Source: JAGOEY01 sp017997515
GTDB lineage: Bacteria; Pseudomonadota; Gammaproteobacteria; Burkholderiales; Burkholderiaceae_C
DNA length: 64,000 nt
NCBI GenBank assembly: GCA_026314275.1
Contig: CP111109.1
Coordinates: 1,922,001-1,986,000, forward strand
Reading direction: 5' to 3'
Shown piece after piece: positions 16,205-25,331 of the stretch. A program made the translations under genes and the position numbers. Every line of letters begins with the position of its first letter. Position 1 is the first letter of the stretch. The notes below the pieces were generated by a model, which worked only from the letters and a program-made list of their open reading frames with translations, did not search any database and was not told the DNA's origin.

Positions 16205-17688
16205 GTATGAACGTTGTCACGCTGCTCTACCTGGTTGCCAGCGTCTTTTTTATCCAGGCCTTGAAAGGTCTGTCACATCCCACTACCTCGATTCGCGGCA
16301 ATGTCTTTGGCATGACCGGCATGGCCATCGCCGTGCTGACCACTGCCGCACTCATCGTGCAATTGGCGGGTGGCAAGGCAGCGGGCATGACCTATGTGCT
16401 CGGCGCATTGGTGGTGGGTGGTGGGCTGGGCGCCTACATGGCCAACAAGGTCGAGATGACCAAGATGCCCGAGCTGGTGGCTTTTATGCACAGCATGATT
16501 GGCCTGGCTGCGGTGTTTATCGCCGTGGCCGCCGTGGCCGAGCCCTGGGCGTTTGGCATCGTGGCCGCGCCTGTGCCGGCCCTGGTGGGCGCAGCAACAC
16601 CGGCGGGCCTGGTGCTGTTTGAAGGCTTCACGCACCAGCCCATTCCCTATGGCAACCGGTTTGAGCTGTTCCTGGGGGCGGCGATTGGTGCCATCACCTT
16701 CAGCGGCTCAGTCATTGCTTTTGGCAAGTTGTCGGGCAAATACAAGTTCCGCCTGTTCCAGGGTGCGCCTGTGCAGTTCAAGGGCCAGCACATGCTGAAC
16801 CTGGTGCTGGGCCTGCTGACCGTGGGCCTGGGCCTGGTGTTTGTGGCGACCGAAAGCTGGCCTGCGTTCTTCGCAATGTTGGCGCTGGCCTTTGTGATGG
16901 GTGTGCTGATCATCATCCCCATCGGTGGTGCCGACATGCCCGTGGTGGTGTCCATGCTCAACAGCTATTCGGGCTGGGCGGCGGCGGGTATCGGCTTCAG
17001 TTTGAACAACAGCATGCTGATCATTGCCGGCTCACTGGTGGGCAGCTCGGGCGCGATCCTGAGCTACATCATGTGTAAAGCCATGAACCGCTCGTTCTTC
17101 AACGTGATCCTGGGCGGCTTTGGTGGTGATGCTGCGGCCGCGACCGGTGGTGCCAAAGAGCAGCGCCCGGTCAAGAGCGGCAGCGCCGACGACGCCGCGT
17201 TTGTGCTGGGCAATGCCGAAACCGTGGTCATCGTGCCCGGCTACGGCCTGGCCGTGGCGCGTGCGCAGCATGCCGTCAAGGAACTGGCGCAGAAGCTCAC
17301 CGACAAGGGTATCACCGTCAAATACGCCATCCACCCGGTGGCAGGGCGTATGCCGGGCCACATGAACGTGCTGCTGGCCGAGGCCGAAGTGCCCTACGAC
17401 CAGGTGCACGAGATGGAAGACATCAACGGCGAGTTTGGCCAGGTGGACGTGGCCATCATCCTGGGTGCCAACGACGTGGTGAACCCTGCTGCACACACCA
17501 AGGGCAGCCCCATCTACGGCATGCCGATCCTGGAGGCCTACAAGGCCAAGACCATCATCGTGAACAAACGCTCCATGGCTGCCGGTTATGCCGGGCTCGA
17601 CAACGAGTTGTTCTACATGGACAAGACTATGATGGTGTTTGGCGACGCCAAGAAGGTGGTTGAAGACATGGGCAAGGCCATCGAATAA
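16201..17688 (+). CDS. pntB: NAD(P) transhydrogenase subunit beta
   Basis: 495 residues. The first 300 form about nine membrane helices of the proton channel; KMPELVAFMHSMIGLAA is a conserved segment. The C-terminal 190 residues are the NADP(H)-binding domain III, with VVIVPGYGLAVARAQHAV (a GxGxxA variant fold), HPVAGRMPGHMNVLLAEA and the loop GANDVVNPAA. The end MDKTMMVFGDAKKVVE is also typical. Start at 16201 overlaps the previous gene; an ATG two codons later is an alternative. Main physiological role is NADPH supply. Confidence 0.97.
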   Translation: MSMNVVTLLYLVASVFFIQALKGLSHPTTSIRGNVFGMTGMAIAVLTTAALIVQLAGGKAAGMTYVLGALVVGGGLGAYMANKVEMTKMPELVAFMHSMIGLAAVFIAVAAVAEPWAFGIVAAPVPALVGAATPAGLVLFEGFTHQPIPYGNRFELFLGAAIGAITFSGSVIAFGKLSGKYKFRLFQGAPVQFKGQHMLNLVLGLLTVGLGLVFVATESWPAFFAMLALAFVMGVLIIIPIGGADMPVVVSMLNSYSGWAAAGIGFSLNNSMLIIAGSLVGSSGAILSYIMCKAMNRSFFNVILGGFGGDAAAATGGAKEQRPVKSGSADDAAFVLGNAETVVIVPGYGLAVARAQHAVKELAQKLTDKGITVKYAIHPVAGRMPGHMNVLLAEAEVPYDQVHEMEDINGEFGQVDVAIILGANDVVNPAAHTKGSPIYGMPILEAYKAKTIIVNKRSMAAGYAGLDNELFYMDKTMMVFGDAKKVVEDMGKAIE

Positions 17689-17815
17689 GGGGCCTTGCCC
17701 CCCACCGTACAAACGCTGTGTCCAATAGGGGCGCAGCTTCTGTAATATCCCCACCGTTTGACGCAAAGGGCAGAGACCATGCCCGCGTTTTGTGAATTTG
17801 AATTGGAGACAAGAC

Positions 17816-19492
17816 ATGACCGACCGCATCTGGCTCAAGCATTACCCCCAAGGTGTGCCCGCTGAAATCAAACCCGAGGCCTACACCTCGCTGGTGGCGC
17901 TGATGGAAGAAAGCTTCCAGAAATACGCCAAGCGCGTGGCCTACAGCTTCATGGGCAAGGAGGTCACCTACGCCCAGACCGACAGCCTGAGCCGTGCGAT
18001 GGGTGTGTACCTGCAAAGCCTGGGCCTGGCCAAGGGCGACCGCGTGGCCATCATGCTGCCCAACGTGCCGCAGTACCCGGTGGCGGTGGCGGCCATCCTG
18101 CGGGCCGGTTATGTGGTGGTGAACGTGAACCCGCTGTACACCCCGCGTGAGCTGGAGCACCAGCTGAAGGACTCAGGCTCCAAGGCCATCATCATCATTG
18201 AGAACTTTGCCCACACGCTGGAGCAGGTGCTGGCCAATACATCGGTCAAACACGTGGTGCTGTGCGCCATGGGCGACCAACTGGGTCTCCTGAAAGGTGC
18301 ACTGGTCAACTACGTGGTGCGCAACGTCAAGAAGATGGTGCCCGCCTACCGCCTGCCCGAGGCCGTGAAGTACAACGACGCGATTGCACGCGGCACCAAA
18401 GGCAGCCTCAAACCGGTGAACCTGACACTCGACGACATCGCCGTGCTGCAGTACACCGGGGGAACCACCGGTGTTGCCAAGGGGGCCGTGCTGTTGCACC
18501 GCAACCTGGTGGCCAACGTGATCCAGTCCGAGGCCTGGTACCAGCCTGCGCTCAAAAAGGTGCCGGCGGGTGAACAAATCGTCACCATCTGCGCCTTGCC
18601 GCTGTACCACATCTTCGGTTTTAACAGCAACATGATGCTGGGCATGCGTATGGGTGGCTGCAACATCCTGATCCCCAATCCGCGCGATATGCCCGCGGTG
18701 CTCAAGGAGCTGTCCAAACACAAGTTCCACAGTTTCCCGGCCGTCAACACCTTGTTCAACGGCCTGGCCAACCACCCCGACTTCAACACCGTCAACTGGA
18801 AGAGTCTGATCATCTCGGTCGGTGGTGGTATGGCGGTGCAAAGTGCGGTGGCCAAACTCTGGCTTGAGAAGACCGGTTGCCCCATCGTGGAAGGTTACGG
18901 CCTGTCTGAGACTTCGCCATCGGCCACCTGCAACCCGGTGGACAGCACGGCCTACAGCGGCAACATCGGCATGCCTTTGCCGAGCACCGACATCCGTCTG
19001 CTGGACGACGACGGTGCTGACGTGCCCGCAGGCCAGCCCGGCGAAATTGCCATCAAGGGCCCGCAGGTGATGGCCGGTTACTGGCAGCGCCCCGACGAGA
19101 CGGCCAAGGTCATGACGGCGGACGGTTTCTTCCGCACCGGCGACATTGGTACGGTGGACGAACGGGGTTACTTCAAGATCGTGGACCGCAAGAAGGACAT
19201 GGTGCTGGTCAGCGGCTTCAACGTGTACCCGAACGAGGTGGAAGACGTGGTGTCCCAGCTCGAAGGGGTGCTCGAATGCGCCGTGGTGGGTGTGCCCGAC
19301 GACAAAACCGGCGAAGCGGTGAAGCTGGTGATTGTCAAGAAAGACCCGGACCTGACCGAAGCCCGTGTGCGTGAATACTGCAAGACCAACCTCACCGGCT
19401 ACAAACAGCCCCGCGTGATCGAGTTTCGCGCTGAAATGCCGAAAACCCCGGTTGGCAAAATTCTGCGGCGTGAATTGCGCGACAAGAAATAA
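17816..19492 (+). CDS. fadD: Long-chain fatty acid-CoA ligase
   Basis: 558 residues from the ATG at 17816 (GGAG at the right distance upstream). It activates fatty acids to acyl-CoA via an acyl-adenylate at the inner membrane. AMP-binding superfamily motifs are complete: YTGGTTGVAKGAVL (P-loop), EGYGLSETSP, TGDIG...YFKIVDRKKDM and the C-terminal catalytic lysine context PKTPVGKILRREL. Length and N-terminus MTDRIWLKHYPQGVPAEI match FadD of beta- and gammaproteobacteria. Stand-alone gene ended by a strong terminator. Confidence 0.95.
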   Translation: MTDRIWLKHYPQGVPAEIKPEAYTSLVALMEESFQKYAKRVAYSFMGKEVTYAQTDSLSRAMGVYLQSLGLAKGDRVAIMLPNVPQYPVAVAAILRAGYVVVNVNPLYTPRELEHQLKDSGSKAIIIIENFAHTLEQVLANTSVKHVVLCAMGDQLGLLKGALVNYVVRNVKKMVPAYRLPEAVKYNDAIARGTKGSLKPVNLTLDDIAVLQYTGGTTGVAKGAVLLHRNLVANVIQSEAWYQPALKKVPAGEQIVTICALPLYHIFGFNSNMMLGMRMGGCNILIPNPRDMPAVLKELSKHKFHSFPAVNTLFNGLANHPDFNTVNWKSLIISVGGGMAVQSAVAKLWLEKTGCPIVEGYGLSETSPSATCNPVDSTAYSGNIGMPLPSTDIRLLDDDGADVPAGQPGEIAIKGPQVMAGYWQRPDETAKVMTADGFFRTGDIGTVDERGYFKIVDRKKDMVLVSGFNVYPNEVEDVVSQLEGVLECAVVGVPDDKTGEAVKLVIVKKDPDLTEARVREYCKTNLTGYKQPRVIEFRAEMPKTPVGKILRRELRDKK

Positions 19493-19512
19493 GCTGTATT
19501 TCGCCATCTGAG

Positions 19513-19546
19513 AAAGCGCCGCAGGTTCGCCTGGCGGCGCTTTTTT
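19513..19546 (+). terminator. Intrinsic terminator of the acyl-CoA ligase gene
   Basis: AAAGCGCCGCAGG and CCTGGCGGCGCTTT form a long GC-rich stem with one bulge, followed by TTTTTT, 20 bp after the stop codon. Confidence 0.9.
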
Positions 19547-19585
19547 ATGCCCGGCGTCCCTGCAGCCCTCGGGCAAAATCACCCC

Positions 19586-20344
19586 ATGACCCTTGCCATC
19601 CTGAGCGCGCTGCCCGAAGAGCAGCATGGACTTTTAGACCTGCTGCACGCCCCCGTCTGTGTGCGCCATGCAGGCCGTGACTTCTGGCAAGGCACCTGGC
19701 ACGGCACACCCGTGGTGCTGGCCTTGGCCGGTATCGGCAAAGTGGCCGCAGCCACCACGGCCACGGTGCTGGTCGAGCGTTTTGCGGCTGAGCGTATCGT
19801 CTTCACCGGTGTGGCGGGTGGGCTGGGCGACGGTGTGCAAGTGGGTGACGTGGTGGTGGCCCAGACCCTGCTGCAACACGACATGGACGCGTCGCCGCTG
19901 TTCCCACGGTTTGAAGTGCCGTTGTACGGCCGATCCCACTTTGCGGCGGATGCTGCCTTGACTGCTATTCTTTTAGAAGCTGCTAACGCTTACTGTGCGG
20001 GCGCAGAAGGCCAATTAGGGCCTGAAAAAGTGGCCCTGTTCGGGCTGAAGAAGGTGCAGGCACACCACGGCCTGCTGGTGGCCGGTGACCGCTTCGTCGC
20101 CACCGCCGCCGAGTCCCACGCCCTGCGCAACGCCTTGCCCGGTGTGTTGGCCGTGGACATGGAAAGCGCCGCCGTCGCCCAGGTCTGTTTTGACTACCAC
20201 ATCCCCTTCGCCGCCGTGCGCACCATCTCTGACCGCGCCGACGACGCCGCCCACGTGGACTTCCCGCTGTTCCTGGCGCAACTCGCCGCGCCTTATGCGC
20301 AGGGCATCATCGGGAGGTTCTTGCATTTGCTATCAAAAAAATAG
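19586..20344 (+). CDS. mtn: 5-methylthioadenosine/S-adenosylhomocysteine nucleosidase-like protein
   Basis: 252 residues from the ATG at 19586. It belongs to the phosphorylase/nucleosidase fold: LAILSALPEEQHGL at the N-terminus, LAGIGKVAAATTATVLVERF, FTGVAGGLGDGVQVGDVVVA, the ribose-contacting DMESAAVAQVC and the catalytic region RTISDRADD. These nucleosidases release adenine from MTA and SAH. Residues about 127-148 (ILLEAANAYCAGAEGQLGPE) are encoded by dispersed-repeat copy D, and the last codons LLSKK and the TAG stop are part of copy E, so repeat DNA shapes both the interior and the end of the protein. Confidence 0.92.
   Translation: MTLAILSALPEEQHGLLDLLHAPVCVRHAGRDFWQGTWHGTPVVLALAGIGKVAAATTATVLVERFAAERIVFTGVAGGLGDGVQVGDVVVAQTLLQHDMDASPLFPRFEVPLYGRSHFAADAALTAILLEAANAYCAGAEGQLGPEKVALFGLKKVQAHHGLLVAGDRFVATAAESHALRNALPGVLAVDMESAAVAQVCFDYHIPFAAVRTISDRADDAAHVDFPLFLAQLAAPYAQGIIGRFLHLLSKK
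19964..20030 (+). repeat. 62-bp three-hairpin repeat, copy D, inside the nucleosidase gene
   Basis: GCTATTCTTTTAGAAGCTG, then CGCTTACTGTGCGGGCGC, then AGAAGGCC...GGGCCTGAAAA. It is read through in frame as about 22 residues. Confidence 0.75.
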
Positions 20345-20392
20345 CTGTATGCGTATGTTGGGTGGGCGCTGGAGGCTTGTTTGGCTTAAAAA
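20329..20392 (+). repeat. 62-bp three-hairpin repeat, copy E, over the nucleosidase stop codon
   Basis: GCTATCAAAAAAATAGCTG provides codons LSKK and the stop TAG; then GCGTATG...GGGCGC and TGGAGGCTTGTTTGGCTTAA. It lies between convergent genes, and its hairpins may also act in termination. Confidence 0.8.
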
Positions 20393-20406
20393 TCCCTGGC
20401 GTGTGC

Positions 20407-21393
20407 CTATTTCAGCCAACCCCGTTTGCGGAAGTACAACATCGGCCCCACGGCACTTGCCACCATCAGCGCCAGCACATAGGGGTACCCCAGCTCCCAG
20501 TCCAGCTCGGGCATGAACTTGAAGTTCATGCCGTAGATGCTGGCGATCAAAGTGGGCGGCAGCAGCGCGACGCTGGCCACCGAGAAGATCTTGATGATCT
20601 TGTTCTGGTTGATGTTGATGAAACCGACGGTCGCGTCCATCAGGAAGTTGATCTTGTCGAACAAAAACGCGGTGTGGTTGTCGAGCGACTCGATGTCGCG
20701 CAGGATCTGGCGCGCTTCCTCGAACTGCTCGGCGTTGAGCATCTTGCTGCGCATCATGAAACTCACCGCACGGCGGGTGTCCATGGCGTTGCGGCGGATG
20801 CGGCTGTTCAGGTCTTCCTGGCGGGCAATCGCGCCCAGCACTTCGTTAGCCACCGCGTCGGTCACGTCGCCCGACAAGACCCGGGTGCTCACCTTCTTGA
20901 ACTCGTCGTAGATGTTCTCCAGCGTGTCGGCGGAGTATTCGGCGTCGGCGTCGAAGAGTTTGAGCAGCACTTCTTTCGCGTCTTCGATCAGCCCCGGCGC
21001 GCGGCGTGCACGCATACGCACCAGACGGAACACGGGCAGGTCTTCCTCGTGGATCGAGAAGAGTACGCCACGGCTTTTCAGGTCGGCGTTGTGCTGGTTC
21101 AGGATGAAAGCGACCCGCACCGTGCGCGGCTCTTCGTCGTCGTCGATCAAAAAGTCGCTGCGGATGTGCATCTCGCCGTTGTCTTCTTCGTAGAAGCGGG
21201 CGGATTCCTCGATGTCCTCGTCCATCGCGTCTTCGGGGATGGACAGGCCGTAATACTGCTTGACCCAGCGTTTTTCCTCGACGGTGGGTGCTTCCAGGTC
21301 CACCCAGATGGGCTGGAACCGGGCCAGCTCTTCAAGGGACTCGATCTCCTCCTGGAAGAGACGGCCATTGACGAGCGTGAAGATGTTGAGCAT
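20407..21393 (-). CDS. corA: CorA-type magnesium/cobalt transporter
   Basis: 328 residues. An acidic and helical cytoplasmic N-domain of about 265 residues is followed by two membrane helices. The selectivity-filter motif appears as YGMNFKFMPELDW after helix 1, exactly as in CorA, and the protein ends in the positively charged RKRGWLK. It forms a homopentameric inner-membrane channel for Mg2+ (and Co2+ or Ni2+). Convergent with the nucleosidase gene and divergent from the MFS gene. No riboswitch-like leader was recognised upstream. Confidence 0.96.
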   Translation of the reverse strand: MLNIFTLVNGRLFQEEIESLEELARFQPIWVDLEAPTVEEKRWVKQYYGLSIPEDAMDEDIEESARFYEEDNGEMHIRSDFLIDDDEEPRTVRVAFILNQHNADLKSRGVLFSIHEEDLPVFRLVRMRARRAPGLIEDAKEVLLKLFDADAEYSADTLENIYDEFKKVSTRVLSGDVTDAVANEVLGAIARQEDLNSRIRRNAMDTRRAVSFMMRSKMLNAEQFEEARQILRDIESLDNHTAFLFDKINFLMDATVGFININQNKIIKIFSVASVALLPPTLIASIYGMNFKFMPELDWELGYPYVLALMVASAVGPMLYFRKRGWLK

Positions 21394-21641
21394 GGCTCAC
21401 TCCCTGTGAAATATCGGCATCTGGCGGCGGGGATGGGATCGCTTTCGACCCCCCTGATGCGTTCAGCGGGCCGAAAGCTACCAACTAGGGTAGGTTTCCA
21501 CGGAGTGTTCTCCAACAAGAAAGACAAAGCCGGAATTATGGCACTGCAGCATCTGGCGCGTGCAGGCTGTATGCGCCTGCAAGGCGCAAGGCGATGGACT
21601 TGCGGGCACACTACCGCCCACTTCACCGAATCCCGATTGAC

Positions 21642-22880
21642 ATGACCCCTCTGCGTGCCTCCCGCCGCGAGCTGTGGCTGCTGCTGACACTCGCAGGCGT
21701 CCAGTTCACCCACATCCTCGACTTCATGATCATGATGCCGCTGGGGCCGCAGTTCACCCAGCTGTTTGCCATCAGCGACGCCCAGTTCGGCCTGCTGGTG
21801 TCGGCCTACACCCTGGCGGCCGGGGCTTCGGGCCTGTTGGCGTCCACCTACATCGACCGTTTTGGCCGCAAAAAGCTGCTGCTGGTGCTGTATGTGCTGT
21901 TTGCCCTGGCCACATTGGCCTGTGGTTTGGCCCCCACCTATGGCGCGCTGATGGTGGCACGCATCATGGCGGGGATGTTTGGGGGTGTGTTGTCGGCGTT
22001 GTGCCAGACCATTGTGGGCGACGTGATCCCGTTCGAGCGCCGGGGCCGGGCCATGGGCATCGTGATGACGTCATTTTCTGTCGCCACCGTGGCGGGTGTG
22101 CCACTGGGCCTGTTCATGGCCACGCACATGGGCTGGCATGCACCGTTTTTTGGCATTGCAGCGCTGTGTGGCGTGCTGGTGGTGTTTGCCGCCATCACCC
22201 TGCCGGTGCTGGACGGGCACCTGCACCGCACGGATCGGCCTTCTGCCTGGCGCGGCATCGTCGAAGTGCTGCAAGACCGTAACCACCAGAAAGCGTTTGT
22301 GTTCTCTGGTCTCACCATGTTTGCGGGCTTCACCGTCATCCCCTACATCACCATTTACATGCAGGCCAACGCCGGTTTGACGGCCGACCAGATCCCTTAC
22401 CTGTACCTGTGTGGCGGCCTGTTCACGCTGTTCACCGCCCGTGTTGTGGGGCGTATGACAGACCAGCGCGGCAAGGCGCAGACCTACCGCATGCTGGCTG
22501 TGGCCGTCATCGTGCCGATGGTGGCCACCACCCTGCTCCGCGATGTGCCGTTGTGGGGCGCGCTGCTGGTGTCCACCTTGTTCTTTGTGCTGATGAGTGG
22601 CCGCATGATCCCCGGCATGGCCATCCTCACGTCCGCCGCCAACCCGCAATTACGCGGCACTTTCATGACCCTGAACGCAGCGGTTCAGTCGGCCGCGATG
22701 GGGCTGGCTGCTTTTGTGGGCGGGCTGATCATTGGGCGCGACGCCCAAGGCATGGTGGAGCACTACTGGATGGCGGCGGTTCTTGGCAGTTGCGCCAGCC
22801 TGCTGGCGTTCTGGATGGTGGGGAAGCTGGATTTGCACAGCGGGCCTGCCGTTTCGGCTTCTCCCCAACCCGCCGATTAA
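21642..22880 (+). CDS. MFS transporter
   Basis: 412 residues from the ATG at 21642, with 12 predicted helices. N-terminal HILDFMIMMPLGPQF and the loop between helices 2 and 3, YIDRFGRKKLLL (motif A with the Gly-x-x-x-Asp start replaced), fit the drug-efflux-like MFS group, as does DVIPFERRGRAMGIVM between helices 4 and 5. The substrate is unknown. It is divergent from corA across a 248-bp gap. Frame extends upstream to 21594 but that part overlaps no conserved sequence. Confidence 0.9.
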   Translation: MTPLRASRRELWLLLTLAGVQFTHILDFMIMMPLGPQFTQLFAISDAQFGLLVSAYTLAAGASGLLASTYIDRFGRKKLLLVLYVLFALATLACGLAPTYGALMVARIMAGMFGGVLSALCQTIVGDVIPFERRGRAMGIVMTSFSVATVAGVPLGLFMATHMGWHAPFFGIAALCGVLVVFAAITLPVLDGHLHRTDRPSAWRGIVEVLQDRNHQKAFVFSGLTMFAGFTVIPYITIYMQANAGLTADQIPYLYLCGGLFTLFTARVVGRMTDQRGKAQTYRMLAVAVIVPMVATTLLRDVPLWGALLVSTLFFVLMSGRMIPGMAILTSAANPQLRGTFMTLNAAVQSAAMGLAAFVGGLIIGRDAQGMVEHYWMAAVLGSCASLLAFWMVGKLDLHSGPAVSASPQPAD

Positions 22881-23094
22881 GCCCGTCGGATAGTGCTAAA
22901 CCGTCAATTGGGCTGCGGCACCCGTGTTTTCAAAATCTTGCATTTCTTGTGCTGGCATCAGGGATAAGGGGATTGCATTCATCCCCGTTGAGGCGCATAG
23001 TGGACTCGCATTACAGAGAAAACCGTTCGCTCCGCTGCCCCGTACGGGGTGGCATTTCAACCCGTAAGTAGTGCAAGTACCAGGAGGCTTATCT

Positions 23095-23424
23095 ATGAAC
23101 TTGACGATCAGTGGTCACCATCTCGATGTCACCCCCGCCCTGCGAAACTATGTGACCAGCAAACTGGACCGTATCACCCGCCACTTCGACCAGGTGGTGG
23201 ATGTCAAAGTCCTGCTCACCGTCGAAAACCTGAAGGAAAAACAGAGCCGCCAGCGTGCCGAATGTAATGTGCACGTCAAAGGCAATGACATGTTCGCCGA
23301 AAGCTCCCATGCCGACATGTATGCCGCTGTGGACGAACTGGTCGACAAACTCGACCGCCAAGTGGTGCGCCACAAAGACCGACTGCAGAACCACAGCCAC
23401 GAAGCGCCCAAGCGCCTGATGTAG
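23095..23424 (+). CDS. hpf: Ribosome hibernation promoting factor
   Basis: 109 residues from the ATG at 23095 with an AGGAGG ribosome binding site. MNLTISGHHLDVTPALRNYV and KLDRITRHFDQVVDVKVLL are typical of short HPF/YfiA proteins, as is YAAVDELVDKLDRQVVRHKD. It binds the decoding centre of 30S subunits and promotes 100S dimers in stationary phase. It heads the hpf-ptsN-hprK cluster, which in beta- and gammaproteobacteria lies near rpoN; rpoN itself is not here. A terminator follows directly. Confidence 0.97.
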   Translation: MNLTISGHHLDVTPALRNYVTSKLDRITRHFDQVVDVKVLLTVENLKEKQSRQRAECNVHVKGNDMFAESSHADMYAAVDELVDKLDRQVVRHKDRLQNHSHEAPKRLM

Positions 23425-23443
23425 GCCCTGTCTGCAAGTCACC

Positions 23444-23473
23444 CAGCCGCCATGTTCTGGCGGCTTTTGTTTT
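23444..23473 (+). terminator. Intrinsic terminator of hpf
   Basis: AGCCGCCA (23445-23452) and TGGCGGCT (23458-23465) enclose a 5-base loop and precede TTTTGTTTTT. Confidence 0.9.
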
Positions 23474-23492
23474 TCTGCAACGTGGGTAGGTA

Positions 23493-23600
23493 ATGCCCCC
23501 TGTGCAAAGTGCGAAGCACAAGCACCCTTCCAGCAAACACTGCGGAACTGGCTGTGCCAGTCCACGTGTTGCCCCCTTCGACAAGCGCAGGACAGGCCAA
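23493..23600 (-). repeat. Intergenic repeat of the CCCCCAGGCTTCGC family, copy 3 (diverged, inverted)
   Basis: Read on the minus strand it shows the end block GGACTGGCACAGCCAGTTCC and GTGTTTGCTGG, close to copies 1, 2 and 5. The first half is diverged. It lies between the hpf terminator and ptsN. Confidence 0.6.
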
Positions 23601-23657
23601 GGTCCGCGCAGCCCGGGGGTTTACCAGCAACCGGGTGCATAATCCGCTCTCACCACT

Positions 23658-24125
23658 ATGAACCGTCTCGCGTCCATCCTGCCTCCTGCCCAAGTGCTTG
23701 TCAGTCTTGACGCTACAAGCAAGAAGCGTGCTTTTGAAGAAGCAGGCCTTCTGTTTGAAGGCTTGCATGGGCTGAGCCGAGCGCTGGTGACCGACAGCCT
23801 GTTTGCGCGTGAGCGCCTGGGCTCCACCGGCCTGGGCCATGGTGTGGCCATTCCGCATGGCCGTATCAAAGGGCTGAAGTCGCCCATGGCGGCGGTGTTT
23901 CAGCTGGCCTCTCCTATCGGATTTGATGCACCGGACGAACAGCCTGTGGTGCTGCTGATCTTCCTGCTGGTGCCCGAAGCGGCCACCCAGAAACACCTTG
24001 AAATCCTGTCCGAAATCGCCGAGTTGCTGAGTGACGCCACTTTGCGCGAGAAGATCAAGTCCAGTGCCGATGCTGCCGAGTTACACAGCATGATCGCCGA
24101 CTGGAAGTCCACCCAGCCCGCTTGA
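23658..24125 (+). CDS. ptsN: PTS IIA-like nitrogen regulatory protein (EIIA-Ntr)
   Basis: 155 residues. The phosphorylatable histidine lies in GHGVAIPHGRIKGL (His around residue 76), and the fold-defining LVPEAATQKHLEILSEIAELL follows. EIIA-Ntr is the last phosphate acceptor of the regulatory PTS and in its free form affects potassium uptake through TrkA and Kup, both of which are encoded in this window. Located between hpf and hprK, a usual arrangement in betaproteobacteria. Confidence 0.95.
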   Translation: MNRLASILPPAQVLVSLDATSKKRAFEEAGLLFEGLHGLSRALVTDSLFARERLGSTGLGHGVAIPHGRIKGLKSPMAAVFQLASPIGFDAPDEQPVVLLIFLLVPEAATQKHLEILSEIAELLSDATLREKIKSSADAAELHSMIADWKSTQPA

Positions 24126-24172
24126 CGCGGAGCACCCCCGTAGCGCTCCCCCTTGCAGGGAGCGCACGGCGC
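24126..24172. repeat. Fragment of the CCCCCAGGCTTCGC repeat family, copy 7
   Basis: GAGCACCCCCGTAGCGCTC and CCCTTGCAGGGAGCGC form a partial version of the family. Weaker than the other copies. Confidence 0.45.
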
Positions 24173-24248
24173 ACGCGGCATGTGCCATCATCCGGGGCTC
24201 TTGCCCAGTTGATGCCACTTAATCCTGCTGCCAGGTTGAAGCCCGCCC

Positions 24249-25202
24249 ATGAAACCTACCGTTGTCAGTGCCGATGCCCTGTTTGAAGAGTTCCGCGCCA
24301 CGCTGCGCTGGGAGTGGGTTGCCGGGTTAGGCGCGTCCGAGCGGCGATTTGACGAGCTGGTGGTGTCTGCCGCCCGTTCCGGGGCCGATCTGGTGGGCTA
24401 CCTCAACTACATCCACCCTTACCGCGTGCAGATTTTGGGCGAGCGGGAAATCGCTTACCTGACCAACTCCACGGCCGACGACTGTTCCCGGCGGATTGCC
24501 CGTATCGTCAAGCTGGAGCCGCCGGTGCTGATTTTGGCGGACGGCCAGACGGCCCCCGATGCTTTGTTGTCGATCTGCGAACGGGCGCAGATTCCGATGT
24601 TTGCGACCCATGAGTCGGCCGCATTTGTCATCGACGTGTTACGCGCCTACCTGTCCAAACACTTTGCCGACCGCACCAGCATGCACGGTGTGTTCATGGA
24701 CATTCTGGGCCTGGGCGTGATGATTACCGGTGAGTCGGGTCTGGGCAAAAGTGAACTCGGCCTGGAGCTGATTTCGCGCGGCAACGGCCTCGTGGCCGAC
24801 GACGCGGTGGACCTGTTTCGCATCAACCAGACCACGATCGAAGGCAAATGCCCCGAGCTGCTGCAAAACCTGCTCGAAGTGCGCGGCATCGGCCTGCTCG
24901 ACATCCGCGCGATCTTTGGCGAAACGGCGGTGCGCCGCAAGATGCGCCTCAAACTCATCGTGCACCTGGTCCGGCGCGAGACGCTGGAAAACGAATACGA
25001 GCGCCTGCCCTATGAGCCGCTCACGCAGGACGTGTTGGGTGTGCCCGTGCTGAAGGTGGTGATCCAGGTGGTCGCAGGCCGCAATATCGCCGTGCTGGTC
25101 GAGGCGGCGGTGCGCAACACCATCCTGAACCTGCGTGGTATCGACACCTACCAGGACTTCGTAGAGCGCCACCGCCGCGCCATGGAGCGCGACGAGTCCT
25201 GA
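24249..25202 (+). CDS. hprK: HPr kinase/phosphorylase
   Basis: 317 residues. The P-loop GESGLGKSELGLELI sits near residue 160 and the HprK signature EVRGIGLLDIRAIFGETAV follows about 45 residues later; TRGRNGLV-like context appears as SRGNGLVADDAVD. The enzyme phosphorylates and dephosphorylates a serine of HPr-type proteins and in proteobacteria regulates the PTS. It follows ptsN after 123 bp. Confidence 0.96.
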   Translation: MKPTVVSADALFEEFRATLRWEWVAGLGASERRFDELVVSAARSGADLVGYLNYIHPYRVQILGEREIAYLTNSTADDCSRRIARIVKLEPPVLILADGQTAPDALLSICERAQIPMFATHESAAFVIDVLRAYLSKHFADRTSMHGVFMDILGLGVMITGESGLGKSELGLELISRGNGLVADDAVDLFRINQTTIEGKCPELLQNLLEVRGIGLLDIRAIFGETAVRRKMRLKLIVHLVRRETLENEYERLPYEPLTQDVLGVPVLKVVIQVVAGRNIAVLVEAAVRNTILNLRGIDTYQDFVERHRRAMERDES

Positions 25203-25280
25203 CAGCAAGCGGCGCAGCGGTTATATGGCGCCGCTTACTTTCACATGGGTCTCTTACAGATTTTTGGATGTCACGCTACG

Positions 25281-25331
25281 GAGCGCCCCCTGCAAGGGGG
25301 TAGGCGGGAGCGAAGCGAAGCCTGGGGGTGT
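25281..25331 (-). repeat. Fragment of the CCCCCAGGCTTCGC repeat family, copy 4 (inverted)
   Basis: On the minus strand: CACCCCCAGGCTTCGCTTCG, then CTCCCGCC and CCCCCTTGCAGGGGG. The second half of the unit is missing. It lies just downstream of fur, whose stop codon overlaps its edge. Confidence 0.7.
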
